A DNA stretch of 64,000 bases, from the NCBI GenBank assembly GCA_030847615.1, contig JAUMIR010000015.1, forward strand, positions 6,961,501 through 7,025,500. The letters are read 5' to 3'. Below the pieces are notes generated by a model that searched no databases, was not told the DNA's origin, and saw only the letters and a program-made list of their open reading frames with translations. The stretch is from Gambelia wislizenii. Its lineage: Eukaryota > Chordata > Lepidosauria > Squamata > Crotaphytidae. Below, one piece after another: positions 44,428 through 56,632 of the stretch. Made by a program: the position numbers and the translations under genes. Position 1 is the stretch's first letter, and each line of letters starts with the position of its first letter.

Positions 44428-46598
44428 AGATTTATCTTCTCCCAATGCACCTTGCATTATAATATATCTTCCATCTTCATCTTTTTTCACCTTTTTAATG
44501 ACAAAATTACATTTTTTGTTATTAATATTGCTACCCCTCTAGGTTTTGAATTTCCATATGCTTTTTCATAAACTCTTACCCAATTCAGTTTCAATTCATT
44601 TACTCCTTCCCTTTTTGATGTCTCTTGCAAAAGTATTATAGCCGCTTGATCCTTCTTCAATAATGCTTCAATCCTTTTTCGTTTTATTCCTGGTCAAAGG
44701 CCATGTACATTTAAGGTTGGTATCTTTAATTTGTTAACCATTAGATTCCCTGTTGCATTTTCTATAAGATCCACCGGCTCCAAAAAGTGAAATCCCTTCC
44801 CCATATCCACCCCTTTCCAATTCTTCCCCATTCCCTTCCCCCCTCCTCCCTTTCCCTTCTTTACATCCCCAACTTGTCTTCCCAAGGCAAATCGCCTTGC
44901 TCATGACCCCCCAGGTCTTCCAGGTGAGAAGTGATGAAGAGATCATCCAATGGCCCAAAACAACTCCCTCCCCCTGAGTGCTCATAAATTTTTTTTAAAA
45001 AATCCCCTCTTCTTCCCCCTATAATTTTATTCTTCTCCTTCTGCTTTCTTCATCTATCTAAACTTTTCCATCTCTGCTATTCACTCTTCCATTAGCTCTG
45101 TACTCCTTCTTATGTATTCCCAACTCTTCCAACCGTCTCAGTCCTTCTTCTGGTGTTTCCATTCTATATCTTTTTCCTGGCCACTCAAATTTCAAAAACA
45201 CTGGATATCCCCAAGCATATTTTATACCAGCTTTCAAAAGAATAGCAATACAAGGCTTCACTGATTTTCTTCAAATTACTGTTTGTGGATAGTAGTCATT
45301 ATATAATTTCACACCTACATCTCCATACTTCAGTTTCTCTGGGTGTTTCTTGACTGTTCTCATCAATTCCTCCTTGTTATTGTAATTAATATCTCTAACA
45401 ATAACATCTCTTGGCAAAATACTTCTCGTTCCCCTCAGTTGTCTTTGTATAAACTCGATGTCCTCCTCCCTCCATTTCATAGCTGGTGTCACTTGCTGTA
45501 GCCATTTCAACACTGCAGATTTCAGATTAGATCCTTGATCTTTCCAAACAGATTCTGGCAGGAACCTTATTCTAAAGTTATTCTTGCTTTGATAATCTTG
45601 CATGTATAGCAATTTCTTTTCAATATCTGTAATTTTCTACATATTGTCTGAATCTGACTGCCTTGAACTGTTTGACTTTTAATTATTTCTTTGTTCTCTT
45701 TTACTATATTAAGAATATCTCCTTGTATTCCTTGTATTTTTGTACTCATTTCCACAAATCTTTCTACAGATCTTTTCCTCTCCTTCTGCATATCTTATCT
45801 TATGCCTGCAAACTCTGAAAACATTCTCTTTTTCTCTTCTCTAAATTCTGTCATCGTTTTTGTAAAAAGAGAATCCATATGAGTTTTAATATCCTCTGTG
45901 ATTTCTCCTCTTCTTTTCTTCCCCCTTGGGGATGGGGGATCTGGGGCAGAGGCACCTGAAGGACTACTCTTTTGGGGGCTTGTTTTCTTTTCCATACTTA
46001 GCTCTTCTGGTTCACCCTTGTTATTTTGTGCTTCAGGAGGTATTCTTTGTAATCTTTGTAATCTCTTGTGAGTCCTGTCTGACGGTTTGCCTAATATTTG
46101 TGGCCTCAACCAAATTTTTTCACCAATATTTCTTCTCTTTTTAGACATATGAAAATCAGAACACTCCAAACTTTTGTTCTTCCCATTCTGTTTATGGCCC
46201 CTCCTTCCACTGCCACTTATATTATTTTTAAAGCTTTCCACTTATTCTCCAGTTAAATCAATTTTTTCTTCCCCTGTTAAATCATCCTTTTTATTTTCCT
46301 TCAGTTATTCACTGCTTTGTCCAACCTTAGTGATTTATTAGTAAAATGTTCATTTTAGTAATGGTGGAGGCAGCTCCGAGATTGGGCAAAACCTAAAGTA
46401 ACTATTTGTTTACTTTGGGCTTCTTCAAACTGCAATTATCTCATCTATTAACATTCCTTAGTAGTTCACAGCCATAAATCTTCTTTCAAAACCTCTCCTC
46501 ATGGCTTTTTGAGGGGAAATTATTAATTTAATTCCATTACCTTGAGCACCCATCCTGGGAATTGTTCCTACGCCATCGATGGTTGCTCCTCCCCCCTT
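44428..46598 (-). mobile_element. L1 LINE copy B, 5' part (ORF1 and start of ORF2)
   Basis: Reverse-strand L1. The 5' end is at about 46598 (reverse complement ...GGGGGGAGGAGCAACCATCGATGG), next to the target sequence AAACAATGGTA (46601-46611). It runs through the 5' UTR, ORF1 (46148-45058) and the ORF2 endonuclease start (from ~44742, MVNKLKIPTLNVHGL). It is cut off at 44428. It is the mirror of the L1 at 62301-64000. Confidence 0.88.
45058..46148 (-). pseudogene. L1 copy B ORF1, broken
   Basis: The start at 46148 (MSKKRRNIGEKIWLRPQILG) is chosen by alignment with the ORF1 starts at 33213 and 12757. The N-terminal part is Lys/Ser/Pro-rich. The coiled coil spans a stop near 45795 and a frameshift near 45615, and the RRM-like domain is at 45612-45271 (NNFRIRFLPESV, DVIVRDINYNNKEELM). 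The C-terminal domain is at 45261-45058 (KPCIAILLKAGIKYAWGYP, FLKFEWPGKRYRM). Three breaks. Confidence 0.85.
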
Positions 46599-47170
46599 TA
46601 TACCATTGTTTCCCACTAAGTGTTATCAGGAGCCAGTGTGGTGTTGTGGTATGAGTGTTGGCACTACAATGCTGGAGACTATGGTTTAAATCTCTGCTCA
46701 ACCATTTAATTTTTGCAATGGCCATTCCAAAGTCTATATTGCAGATCATCCAAAAAGGCACACGATTCTTCAGAGTGTGACAATCTCATAGGTATCTGAA
46801 TGAATATTGTTTATTGTTTAACTAGAGAAACCATCCCGTGATCAATATTTGTCCATATCCTTCTGCAAGTCACTTCACAGGAGCATCATGTTTACCTTGT
46901 TATTTGCAAAAGGGAAGAAGATTGTAAGAACCATTCCAGACCAGAAGAGGCTGTTGAGATAAGCAGACAGGTAGCTTCCTTTTTATGATTTTTAGAGGCA
47001 GTTGTGAAGAAATTTCTGTGTACAAAATACTAATTTGAGGCAGCTATTTGATTCTTGGAGTTGTTTTAATAGTTCATCTTGCACTTGTGGCACTGAATCT
47101 ATTATGTGCAACTATGAGCCTACAGTTTAGACTATCACCCGCAACTCCACAAAAAAGGGAGAAGACATGT

Positions 47171-47395
47171 AATAATAATAATAATAATAATAATAATTTT
47201 TTTATTTTTAATCCGCACCTCAGCAACCGGGGCAGCATACAACAAGATTAAAGCAACATGAAGTTGAAACAATCATTCCCAATCCTAACCCTCCCACCCC
47301 TTAAAACTAAATTAAACTGGTGGAGAATTAAAACAAACATCAAATACAGTAAAATGTACAAATTATGGGGGGAAATAGCAATGGCGCTCAGAATA
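47171..47395 (-). mobile_element. L2-like LINE 3' tail with (AAT)n, arm B
   Basis: (AAT)n at 47171-47198, then TTTTTTATTTTTAATCCGCACCTCAGCAACCGGGGC, the reverse complement of an L2 terminus. The mirror copy lies at 61505-61727. Confidence 0.6.
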
Positions 47396-47924
47396 TCTTG
47401 TGTTCATGCCTCGGACACATGGTTGTCCATCTATGATTCCAAATAGAGATCTTATTCATGTTGAAGGAATAGACCTGCAAAATCTTTTTGGACTGCAATT
47501 CCTATACAGCTAAGCCAGCATAGCCAATGATATGCAATGATGGGAATTGCAATCAAGCAATATTTGGGACTTCACATGATCCCATGCCAGTAATAACCCC
47601 CAAACAACCTCAGTCTTCCAAATACTTGCTGCTTATGCAGCCTTGACACAGTGGGAGGGACATATCAGCTTATGGATCCCTGGCAGAGTTCAGGGCCTGT
47701 GTGCAGGGTGATTTCTTTTAAGGCCTTTGGGTGCTTCATGCAGTCCTGAGGCAGTAGGTCAAGTTTTAACCTTGTGTGAAACCAACAGGTTGAATTTACT
47801 CATGATTAATGGGTCCCAGTGATGTCAATGGGCCTAAACTGGGTCTCATTGTATACTGAACTTGTTGTTTTGAATTATATGTTTGCCTTATCATTTATAT
47901 TGATGTGTTTTATAACTAGGGCCT

Positions 47925-48140
47925 AAATACTCCAAAGGCAGTAGATTCCATCTGATTTTGGAAGCTAAGCAGGGTCAGTCCTGGTTAGTATGTGAATGGG
48001 AGACGGCCAATGAATCCCAGGTGCTCTGGCTGTATTTCAGTGGAAAAAACTGGCAAAACCCTCTCTGAGGATTCCCTGCCTCAGTAAACCTATGAAATTC
48101 GCGGGGTTGCCATAAGTTGACAGGCAACTTGACAGCTTCT
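47925..48140 (+). mobile_element. 5S-rRNA-derived SINE, copy B
   Basis: TCTGATTTTGGAAGCTAAGC, AGGGTCAGTCCTGG and TTAGTATGTGAATGGGAGAC...CCCAGGTGCT follow the 5S rRNA sequence from about the middle to its 3' end. The tail GGGTTGCCATAAGTTGACAGGCAACTTGACAGC is typical of the reptile 5S-SINE. It is not a functional 5S gene: the 5' half is missing and there is no terminator T-run. Confidence 0.82.
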
Positions 48141-49323
48141 GCACAAAACAATCTCCCACAGAACAAGTCCTGAACTGCAAAGTCTCTCATCAGTCCAAGG
48201 TTTTTTCCTGTCAGGTTTTATCAACACTTGAGAAACATGGGTTTTTTAAAAAAACATTTTTCAATTTTTGGAATATTCTTTCCATCCCTATACCATCACT
48301 TGAAGGCTTCTTCGAAAATGCATCCACGGATGACTTTTTATTTCACCAGCCCTTTTTTTTATCATTTCCATTTTAGTGGCCAAACGGATAGATCACAGCT
48401 TCACCAGTGAACCCACCCTCCCTCCCCACAAAAAAAGAAGGGGGCAAAGCATAGATATATCCACACAGGAGGGTCAAATTTCATAACCCCTGACATGAAT
48501 AACATGGTGTGTGTGGGTGTGTGGGTGTGGGTGGCAAATTAAATCAGTCCTAATAAGGGCTTCTCTTTACAAACTATGAAAATATGTAAAGCTCTTTTAT
48601 CTCCACTTTCATGGGGGAGGGGTTGTACATTTTGTACATTCATGAACATTGTTTTGATTTATATATGAACCTTGAGTTGCATTCAGAAGAAAATTAAATA
48701 AATAAAACAAGTAATAAAAGCAGATTAAGTAATCTTTTGGACAGGTGGCAGATCCTTTGTCTTTGCCCTCCATCCAGAAACCTCTTACTCTCCAGCAGCT
48801 GGCAATTCAGGGAGTTAAAGGGGAAGGCAATTTGGACCATAATGATTTGACTGCTCAAAATGTGAGGTTTGCTTTTAACCTCACTAGAGCATCCTGCATA
48901 TTCCTATCCTGTTTTATACCACAAGCTCATATTGCACTAGGGCTACACTTCACTCTGCTTAATATAAATACCAATAATTTCCTACAATTTCTTCCCTGCC
49001 CCTGACCAAACTGAGACCAGCTCATTGTCCATAGTCCTAATCACCTCCCCCGCTCTCCCTTCCTCCTGGTAAATGAGGGCAGCAAACCTCCCATCCCAGG
49101 ACTTGACAGTTTCTGGGTGGTGTGAGGAAGCAGAGGATTCGGGCAGAGCAACAGAGAGATGTAAGACCCCAGCCAAGGTTTGGGAAAGCTGCTTTAAGCA
49201 TGAGGTTAATTGGTGCTCAATGGTGCAGCCACCCATCTATGAACCAGCTCAAAGATATGGCAAATTAATCACAACATTAAAAAGAAAAACTCAACAGAGA
49301 TGATGTTTTGATGCAGTAAGGTG

Positions 49324-49329
49324 TTTATT
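49324..49329 (-). promoter_or_regulatory. Gene B polyadenylation signal
   Basis: TTTATT on the plus strand (AATAAA on the gene strand), about 300 bp after the stop, equivalent to 26734 and 59560. Confidence 0.75.
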
Positions 49330-49626
49330 ACATAACAGGGAAAGTAGGTACCGGGAGGATATGAAGATGATAGGTTTAGTGGAAAAGGCTATCATACATG
49401 GGTAGGATCAGATCAATGACAAGGACAGAAATGAGCAAATAATAGTGTGGAAAAAATGGGAAAGGCATGCATCTTATACAGTGGTAGCAAGTATTCCTGG
49501 TTCCATCTTTTAGGTAATTGTTTCTAGGGCTCAGAATTTCTGAAGTCGATTTGTTCAGATGCTCATCTTATCCATGGGAGTTCAGTCTATCCCCATGGGC
49601 AATCATTCTGGAGGTGGGGGAGAGAA

Positions 49627-49818
49627 TCAACAACCGCAATTCCATCCATGACCCTGGTGGTAGTAAGGGTACCAGCAACCATGATGGCTCCAGGGGATTC
49701 CAAAGCCACTGCAGTGCCTACCGTAGTTGCCACCGCAGTAGCCATTGTAGCCGCATGGCCACCAGCATTGGTTTCCCCAGTCTCGGTATCCACAACCGCT
49801 TCCACAGCCGAAAGTCAT
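49627..49818 (-). CDS. Gene B: small Cys/Gly/Trp/Tyr-rich, cornification-type protein (63 aa)
   Basis: Coding exon 2 on the minus strand; acceptor TTTGTATTCCAG ends at 49854, ATG at 49818-49816, TGA at 49629-49627. The 63-residue product is identical to that of gene C. It starts MTFGCGSGCGYRDWG and has nine Cys (one more than A, Cys9), six Trp, a WYPYYHQGH segment two residues longer than in A, and a C-terminal NCGC. The 2378-bp intron, 35-bp 5' UTR part in exon 2 and ~300-bp 3' UTR match A and C. It lies in the left palindrome arm and is divergently oriented to gene C. Function is inferred as for gene A (structural protein of cornified epidermis). Confidence 0.8.
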   Translation of the reverse strand: MTFGCGSGCGYRDWGNQCWWPCGYNGYCGGNYGRHCSGFGIPWSHHGCWYPYYHQGHGWNCGC

Positions 49819-51134
49819 CTTGGATAGGGGTGGTGGATTTGTGACACAACGCACTGGAATACAAAGAAGAGATGATTATATTAAGTGGATGAAAAGCATC
49901 CCAGCAGTTGTTCACAGGTATGTTGCTCTTCAACATGAAAGCTCCCATTACGACAAACCAGCTTGAGTTTAAGATCTCCAGCGGAGGGTTTTCTCTCAGT
50001 CCCACCACCTCCACCGGTGCCTTTGGTGAGGACATAGGAGAGAGCCTCATACATGGCTGTTCCGGGATGTTGGAACTCCCTTTTGCAAGAGGTCCACTCA
50101 GCCTCCTCACTGCTCGGTAAATATATGTCAATACAGTCAGAGCTCCACTTTCATGGGGGTTAGGGGAGCCAGACCTCCCCAAAAGTGGAGAAACTGCACT
50201 ACACACATCTAGACACATTTAGAATACTCTAAGAAAAAATTCTGATGGTCAATTCATGCATCATATATATATCATTATGTCACAAAACATATAATATTTT
50301 ATGTTTTTATATATGAAATATTTTAAAGCTGATATAGATACAAAATATATTGTTATTGCTGCTGCTTCTGTTGTTATTATATATTTAAAATCTTAATGGC
50401 CAGCATTTGACAGGAGAGAGGGGATTGGAGTACTATATGAATAGCCTATGGAACATTCCAGTTAGGTAGAGCATCAGCCTTATACCTACATTGAACAACA
50501 AGCGTGTTGGAGTGTGTGGTTAATCTCAAAAAGCATCTTTCTAATTTGGTATTAACTCTGCCAATAAATTATTGGGCAAAGGTCTTTTCTGAGAATCTCA
50601 GCTCTTTTTTAAACAGTCTTGTTTTTTGATTAAGAAAAACCCCATCAACCTCTAGTCCTTATTAAAGTAAGCATTGGCATGAAAGAGAGTGGCAATGCCC
50701 ACAGAAGACTTATACTCTTCTACAGAAAATGTCACTTCGAAGCACCTCTGGTCCTATCATTTCCCACCACTGATATTCTGACAACACACCCCACACTAGG
50801 AATGTGTTGCTCCATCTCTTAGCTATTCTCAAATTACTAATAAAAATCCTAGCAGGCAAATATGAACCAGTTTAGCTTTTATGTAAATATGCTCAGCAAT
50901 GAAAGCCACAGATGGGTTGTCATTAAATGCATTTTATATGTGAGCCAGGTTCAGAACAAAGGCAACATGGGCCACAGAGTGTGTTGGGACAACGAACAAC
51001 CATGAATCTCACCTTCCATGAATACCTTTGATCCTCCTTACTCATCACTCTTTTTGTCCTTCTACTCTCCAAGATTAGCAGGTGGAAAATGTTATTAGTG
51101 TGCCCATGAATAACATGTGTTTATGATCTTTTAA

Positions 51135-51275
51135 CCCCACCAATGACAAAGGAGTTCAGGATAGCACATATATTCACATCCCTTCCATTGTCCCATCACA
51201 AAAACCCTATGAGGAAGGTGAAGCTGAAAGTTGGACCCAAGGTCACCCAGTAGACTTCATAGCTCAGTGAGGTTT
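51135..51275 (-). mobile_element. MIR-type SINE relic in intron of gene B
   Basis: Reverse-strand equivalent of 24795-24930 (CCCTATGAGGAAGGTGAAGCTGAAAG...GGTCACCCAGTAGAC). Confidence 0.6.
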
Positions 51276-52231
51276 GAACACCCGTATGTGATGTCATTGT
51301 TGCAGCTACTAAGAATATAATTCACAGCAACAGCAGTGGTATTGGTAGCATGGCCTCCATTTTGCATCAAATGCCTTGAACTTAGCGATACATTGCAGAA
51401 GGACCTGGGAAACTGTCTTATGCTACCAAGTCAGATGATGGGTCTGTCTTCCACAATATTATCTACAAGTGGGATGGGTACCCTCAAGTCCTGGGGTCAA
51501 ATCAGGCCTTCAAAGGTCTGAATATGGCTTTTCCAAAATTCCTCTAAAGGCCACGCCCACTTCCCCATGACACCATCATTTCCCAGTTTTTGCAGAAGTT
51601 TGTCCCTACCATTCTACAATGGTGAAATTTTTAGAAAAAGCTTAATTACTGGCAGGAGGATCCCGAAGCTAAAACATGTTGGACTTTTTGGCTCTACCCT
51701 TGTTGACATGCGTGTCAACCCACCACTGGAATGCAGCCTTTGGGGAGTTTTCTAACTCCAAGTTTGGCACTCAGGCTGCCCACTCATGATTGTCAGTGAC
51801 TGGCAAAGGATCTCTAGGCATTCAAACAGTGATCTATCTCAGCCCAGTCTGGAGATGCCTGGAACCTTCACGTACATTCTAAAAGCCTGCCAGATTTTTA
51901 AAAAGACTTTGCCAATAGAAGGCCAACTAAGTGGGGGCTGTTCTAGCCTCCTTAGGAAAGGAGTGCCTAAGCCTAGGAGTAGGCACCAAGAAGGCCCTAT
52001 TCAAGTCCTTAACAGTGATAGCTGTGCAGGTAATGAGGCTGAATGAAAGGCCTCTCCTGCAGATCTCAGGATCCAGGCAGGTTCATGCAGGAAGAGACGA
52101 TCTATCAGGTATACCAAACTGTTTTATATGTATCTCATTATTTTTTGAAAGAAAATACTACCAACCATGGTTCTAATAAAGAGTACAGACCCAACGTTCA
52201 GAAAGAACATCTCCGAATAAGCACACCTTAC

Positions 52232-52267
52232 CTGAATCTCAAAAGAAGTTGAAGCCGAGATGAGTGT
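52232..52267 (-). other. Gene B non-coding exon 1
   Basis: The minus-strand exon ends GAGATTCAG at 52232, followed by the donor GTAAGG (52231-52226). The 5' end is estimated from the TATA box. There is no ATG inside. Confidence 0.65.
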
Positions 52268-52292
52268 TTGGAAGTTCCTGAGGAGTGGAGCT

Positions 52293-52364
52293 CTTTTATA
52301 CTGTTTCTCAAACTGCCTCATGGGTAAGAATGCGCATGGCATCTGCGTTATTATCTGCGTTATT
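52293..52364 (-). promoter_or_regulatory. Gene B proximal promoter: 12-bp tandem repeat and TATA box
   Basis: GTATAAAAG (gene strand) at 52301-52293. AATAACGCAGAT is duplicated at 52364-52353 and 52352-52341 as in A and C, and the repeat therefore begins just outside the TATA side of this span at 52341. Confidence 0.75.
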
Positions 52365-53775
52365 ACTAACTCGCTTATACTTAATGTTTGCATCATGATC
52401 CAAATTGTTGTTTTGGTACTCTTCTCTTGTTTAGGAACGTGAGTGCTAAATAAAAATAGGATGTCGCCAGTCCATAACCTTTCCCCAGGAATCCAGGTTG
52501 CTTGCAACTTTATGAGCCACATTCTTTCCCATTGAATCAACCAGTTCCAATGGGCTCACACCAGCAATTAATGTGACTCCACTGGTTATTTCCCCCTTAT
52601 AAAAATCATCTCCCTTAAGTTCAGCCATAATCTTTTAGAAACGGAAGGGCATGTGCTGTGATTATGGGGCACCAATACATGCATAGTGTGTTAGAGCAGA
52701 ACATGGCACCTGTCCTAGATTTCAGCAGCTTGGTCATGCATTAACATCAAAATGGTTCTTGCTCCCATGATTGGAACAACACAAAAACAACAATACCATG
52801 GAAATAATCCATCTGCTGCCATTTCATTATGTTTCTGAGCCTGTCTAGATGATGGTGAAAAAAAAAAAAAACCTCACAGAATGCGAGGCAAATACATTTT
52901 GTTCCAACGAAATCCCATGGCAATTCAATATGTTGGGAAGGAGGGGAGAAAGCACCAAAAACAATGCAGGGAAAGCCTTTGTGACTTTCCCCAAATTTTT
53001 AAAAAATGTTGCATAGGGAATGCACATGTGCTCATTGGGACAACCATGTGAATTGTCCCACTGTCAGGAGAGGATGGATCTAACCACCTCATTGGTCGAA
53101 TGTGTGCAGGCACAGGCAGTCTATCAAGTGCCTGTAAGCACCAGGAATCATACACTTTCTTAATTTTTTAAAAAAATAGATATCATCCAGAGACCACGTG
53201 GAGTGCAGCTGCCAGGATGGGTGAAGGGTTGGTGGCTCCCTCCTGCTCTTTCTCACAGTAGTCGCCCTGCATATTGCCCCGGATGATGCCATCTCCTCCG
53301 ATCTCACCCCCGATGCAAAAAATGACACGGCTGCCATCTTGATTCAAAAAATTGTGGGCACACATCAGTGATGTGGTGAATTCGGAATAGAGTACAGGTA
53401 GAAGATGTCTTTCTTCTTGTATAGATGGGCCCCATACACAGTCATTTTAATTTTTAAGGCCAAATTCTAGCCCTTCTGCCCCCCTCAAATTCCTTAGAAA
53501 GATATTTAGAACTTTCTCACATCATCTTTCCTTTACTTGCATCTTGTTTTTTAAAAGGCAGGAAAGCAGCTATTAATTGAAAGCAATCATAGAAAAACAC
53601 ATTGATAATCTCAAGGCTCCAAAGCACTCTTGAAATAGGTAGATATCTGTCCATGTATACAGTAAGGTTCTACTCCTCATGGCTGAATACCATTGTTTTT
53701 CTTTCGTTCTTTCTTTTTTCTTTTCTTCTTTTTATTTTTTTATTTTATTAATTTTATAATCATACATTATAATAG

Positions 53776-55101
53776 GGAGATTTAGAACGGTTAGAGATAG
53801 ATATAGAGAGAATAGATAAGAGAATATGGAATATATTTTTTGGTAATTTTACAAAAAAGAAAATTAAAGAATTGAGAACCCATTTCTGCAAAATATATGG
53901 GAAATATGGTATAAATATAAGAAAGAATTTTTGCCTATTGATTCAGTTTTAACACCGGTCATAATGGGGAAAAAATCCCAAATAATTTGAAGGGGAAAAT
54001 GGGAAAGGAATTAAAGAAAAGAAAAGATAAGATGGATAAGGGAGAAAGGGAGTATAAGAGAGAAATTATATGGAATGAAAATATCATGGTTTAATTGTAT
54101 ACAGTTAGAACAATGGATTAAAATTGGAAAAAGAATCATAAAGAAACAAGGGAGTTCATAAAAATTGAAAATTTGGTGAAAAATGGTGAAAAGATGGATA
54201 ATAATGAAAGTTTGAAAGGTATTACAAGTGAATTATATAAAATATTGATAAAAAATAGGGATAAAAAAGACAAAGGAGAATATTTAAGGAGACTATGGGA
54301 AGAAGATTTGAAACAAAAAAATTGGAGCTCATGAATGGGATAAGATTTGGAAACAAAGACAACTAAAAAAATATGTCAATACGGATAAAGGAAAATTACT
54401 ATAAAATAATATGGAGATGGTATATGACACCAGCAAGATTGCATGATGTAGACAAGAATAACTCTAAATATTGTTGGAGAGGTTGTCAAGAAATAGGTAC
54501 ATATATGCATATGTGGTAGAATTGTAAATTTGTACAGCAGTTTTGGGAAATGGTCTTTATAGAAATGGAGATATTTTGAATATAAATATAGAAAGGAAAC
54601 CGAGTATAGCATTGATGTCAATTTATAATGAAGAGAATAGGTACCAAGCAGAAAAGGATTTAATACCAAATTTATTAACGGCAGCAAGATTAATTATAGC
54701 AAGACATTGGAAAATGCAAATAAATGTACAAGTGGAGGAGTGGCATAAAGAAGATTGGAAAATGGCAATAAATGATAAGTTAACATGTAGAATTGAAGTA
54801 AGAAGAGGAAGTTGGAAAGAAAGTGATTTTGATAAAATTTGGAAAGTATTTGTTAAAAAAATATTACAGGCAAACGATAGGTGGTTACCTTTACGAGAAG
54901 AAATGAGATTCTGGAAAGATTAGGTAAGGGATAATGGCTGTGGTGAAGGGGAGCACTGAGGTGGGAGGTGGGCAGGGGAATTAATATTCTTGGAAAGAAT
55001 CATAGTAAAGAATTTAAGTTAAATTTTGAAATTAGGAGAAAAATTGTGATGTTTATGGTAATATTATGTGTTTTACTAAATAAGTATTGATTGGATATTA
55101 T
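53776..55101 (+). mobile_element. Palindrome spacer: L1 LINE ORF2 C-terminal part
   Basis: Unpaired centre of the palindrome, all L1. It starts in the post-RT region (frames reading IERIDKRIWNIFFGNF...) and includes the Cys-rich end near 54465-54530 (CWRGCQEIGTYMHMW). An ORF at 54543-54923 (LIPNLLTAARLIIARHWKMQ, EEMRFWKD) matches the C-termini at 28011 and 7182. The 3' UTR and A-rich tail continue into the right arm (to 55170). Orientation is plus, toward gene C. Multiple stops. Confidence 0.88.
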
Positions 55102-56499
55102 AATGTATGATTATAAAATTAATAAAATAAAAAATAAAAATAAAAAAATAAAAAAGAAAGAACGAAAGAAAAACAATGGTATTCAGCCATGAGGAGTAGA
55201 ACCTTACTGTATACATGGACAGATATCTACCTATTTCAAGAGTGCTTTGGAGCCTTGAGATTATCAATGTGTTTTTCTATGATTGCTTTCAATTAATAGC
55301 TGCTTTCCTGCCTTTTAAAAAACAAGATGCAAGTAAAGGAAAGATGATGTGAGAAAGTTCTAAATATCTTTCTAAGGAATTTGAGGGGGGCAGAAGGGCT
55401 AGAATTTGGCCTTAAAAATTAAAATGACTGTGTATGGGGCCCATCTATACAAGAAGAAAGACATCTTCTACCTGTACTCTATTCCGAATTCACCACAGCA
55501 CTGATGTGTGCCCACAATTTTTTGAATCAAGATGGCAGCCGTGTCATTTTTTGCATCAGAGGTGAGATCGGTGGAGATGGCATCATCCGGGGCAATATGC
55601 AGGGCGACAACTGTGAGAAAGAGCAGGAGGGAGCCACCAACCCTTCACCCATCCTGGCAGCTGCACTCCACGTGGTCTCTGGATGATATCTATTTTTAAA
55701 AAAATTAAGAAAGTGTATGATTCCTGGTGCTTACAGGCACTTGATAGACTGCCTGTGCCTGCACACATTCGACCAATGAGGTGGTTAGATCCATCCTCTC
55801 CTGACAGTGGGACAATTCACATGGTTGTCCCAATGAGCACATGTGCATTCCCTATGCAACATTTTTTTAAAATTTGGGGAAAGCCACAAAGGCTTTCCCT
55901 GCATTGTTTTTGGTGCTTTCTCCCCTCCTTCCCAACATATTGAATTGCCATGGGATTTCGTTGGAACAAAATGTATTTGCCTCACATTCTGTAAGGGTTT
56001 TTTTTTCACCATCATCTAGACAGGCTCAGAAACATAATGAAATGGCAGCAGATGGATTATTTCCATGGTATTGTTGTTTTTGTGTTGTTCCAATCATGGG
56101 AGCAAGAACCATTTTGATGTTAATGCATGACCAAGCTGCTGAAATCTAGGACAGGTGCCATGTTCCGCTCTAACACACTATGCATGTATTGGTGCCCCAT
56201 AATCACAGCACATGCCCTTCCGTTTCTAAAAGATTATGGCTGAACATAAGGGAGATGATTTTTATAAGGGGGAAATAACCAGTGGAGTCACATTAATTGC
56301 TGGTGTGAGCCCATTGGAACTGGTTGATTCAATGGGAAAGAATGTGGCTCATAAAGTTGCAAGCAACCTGGATTCTTGGGGAAAGGATATGGACTGGCGA
56401 CAACCTATTTTTATTTAGCACTCACGTTCCTAAACAAGAGAAGAGTACCAAAACAACAATTTGGATCATGATGCACACGTTAAGTATAAGCGAGTTAGT

Positions 56500-56571
56500 A
56501 ATAACGCAGATAATAACGCAGATGCCATGCGCATTCTTACCCATGAGGCAGTTTGAGAAACAATATAAAAG
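56500..56571 (+). promoter_or_regulatory. Gene C proximal promoter: 12-bp tandem repeat and TATA box
   Basis: AATAACGCAGAT at 56500-56511 and 56512-56523. ATATAAAAG at 56563-56571 differs from GTATAAAAG of A and B by one base in front of the TATA core. Confidence 0.75.
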
Positions 56572-56596
56572 AGCTCCACTCCTCAGGAACTTCCAA

Positions 56597-56632
56597 ACAC
56601 TCATCTCGGCTTCAACTTCTTTTGAGATTCAG
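56597..56632 (+). other. Gene C non-coding exon 1
   Basis: The exon ends GAGATTCAG at 56632 with donor GTAAGG from 56633. Its start is estimated from the TATA box. The intron is 2399 bp. Confidence 0.65.

Larger units (their letters stand above)
44884..53775 (-). repeat. Left arm of large palindrome (copy B unit plus L1 5' part)
   Basis: Reverse complement of 55102-64000. Paired coordinates sum to 108864-108886 throughout (for example 44884 with 64000, 49818 with 59067, 53775 with 55102), so indels are few. The arms differ by scattered substitutions and small indels. The outer limit is set by the window edge on the right side. Confidence 0.95.

Noticed and set aside
47948..48033. Possible 5S rRNA gene
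   Set aside because: Only the internal and 3' part of 5S is present, diverged, in three copies with a SINE tail, and without the 5' half or a T-run terminator. It is a 5S-derived SINE.
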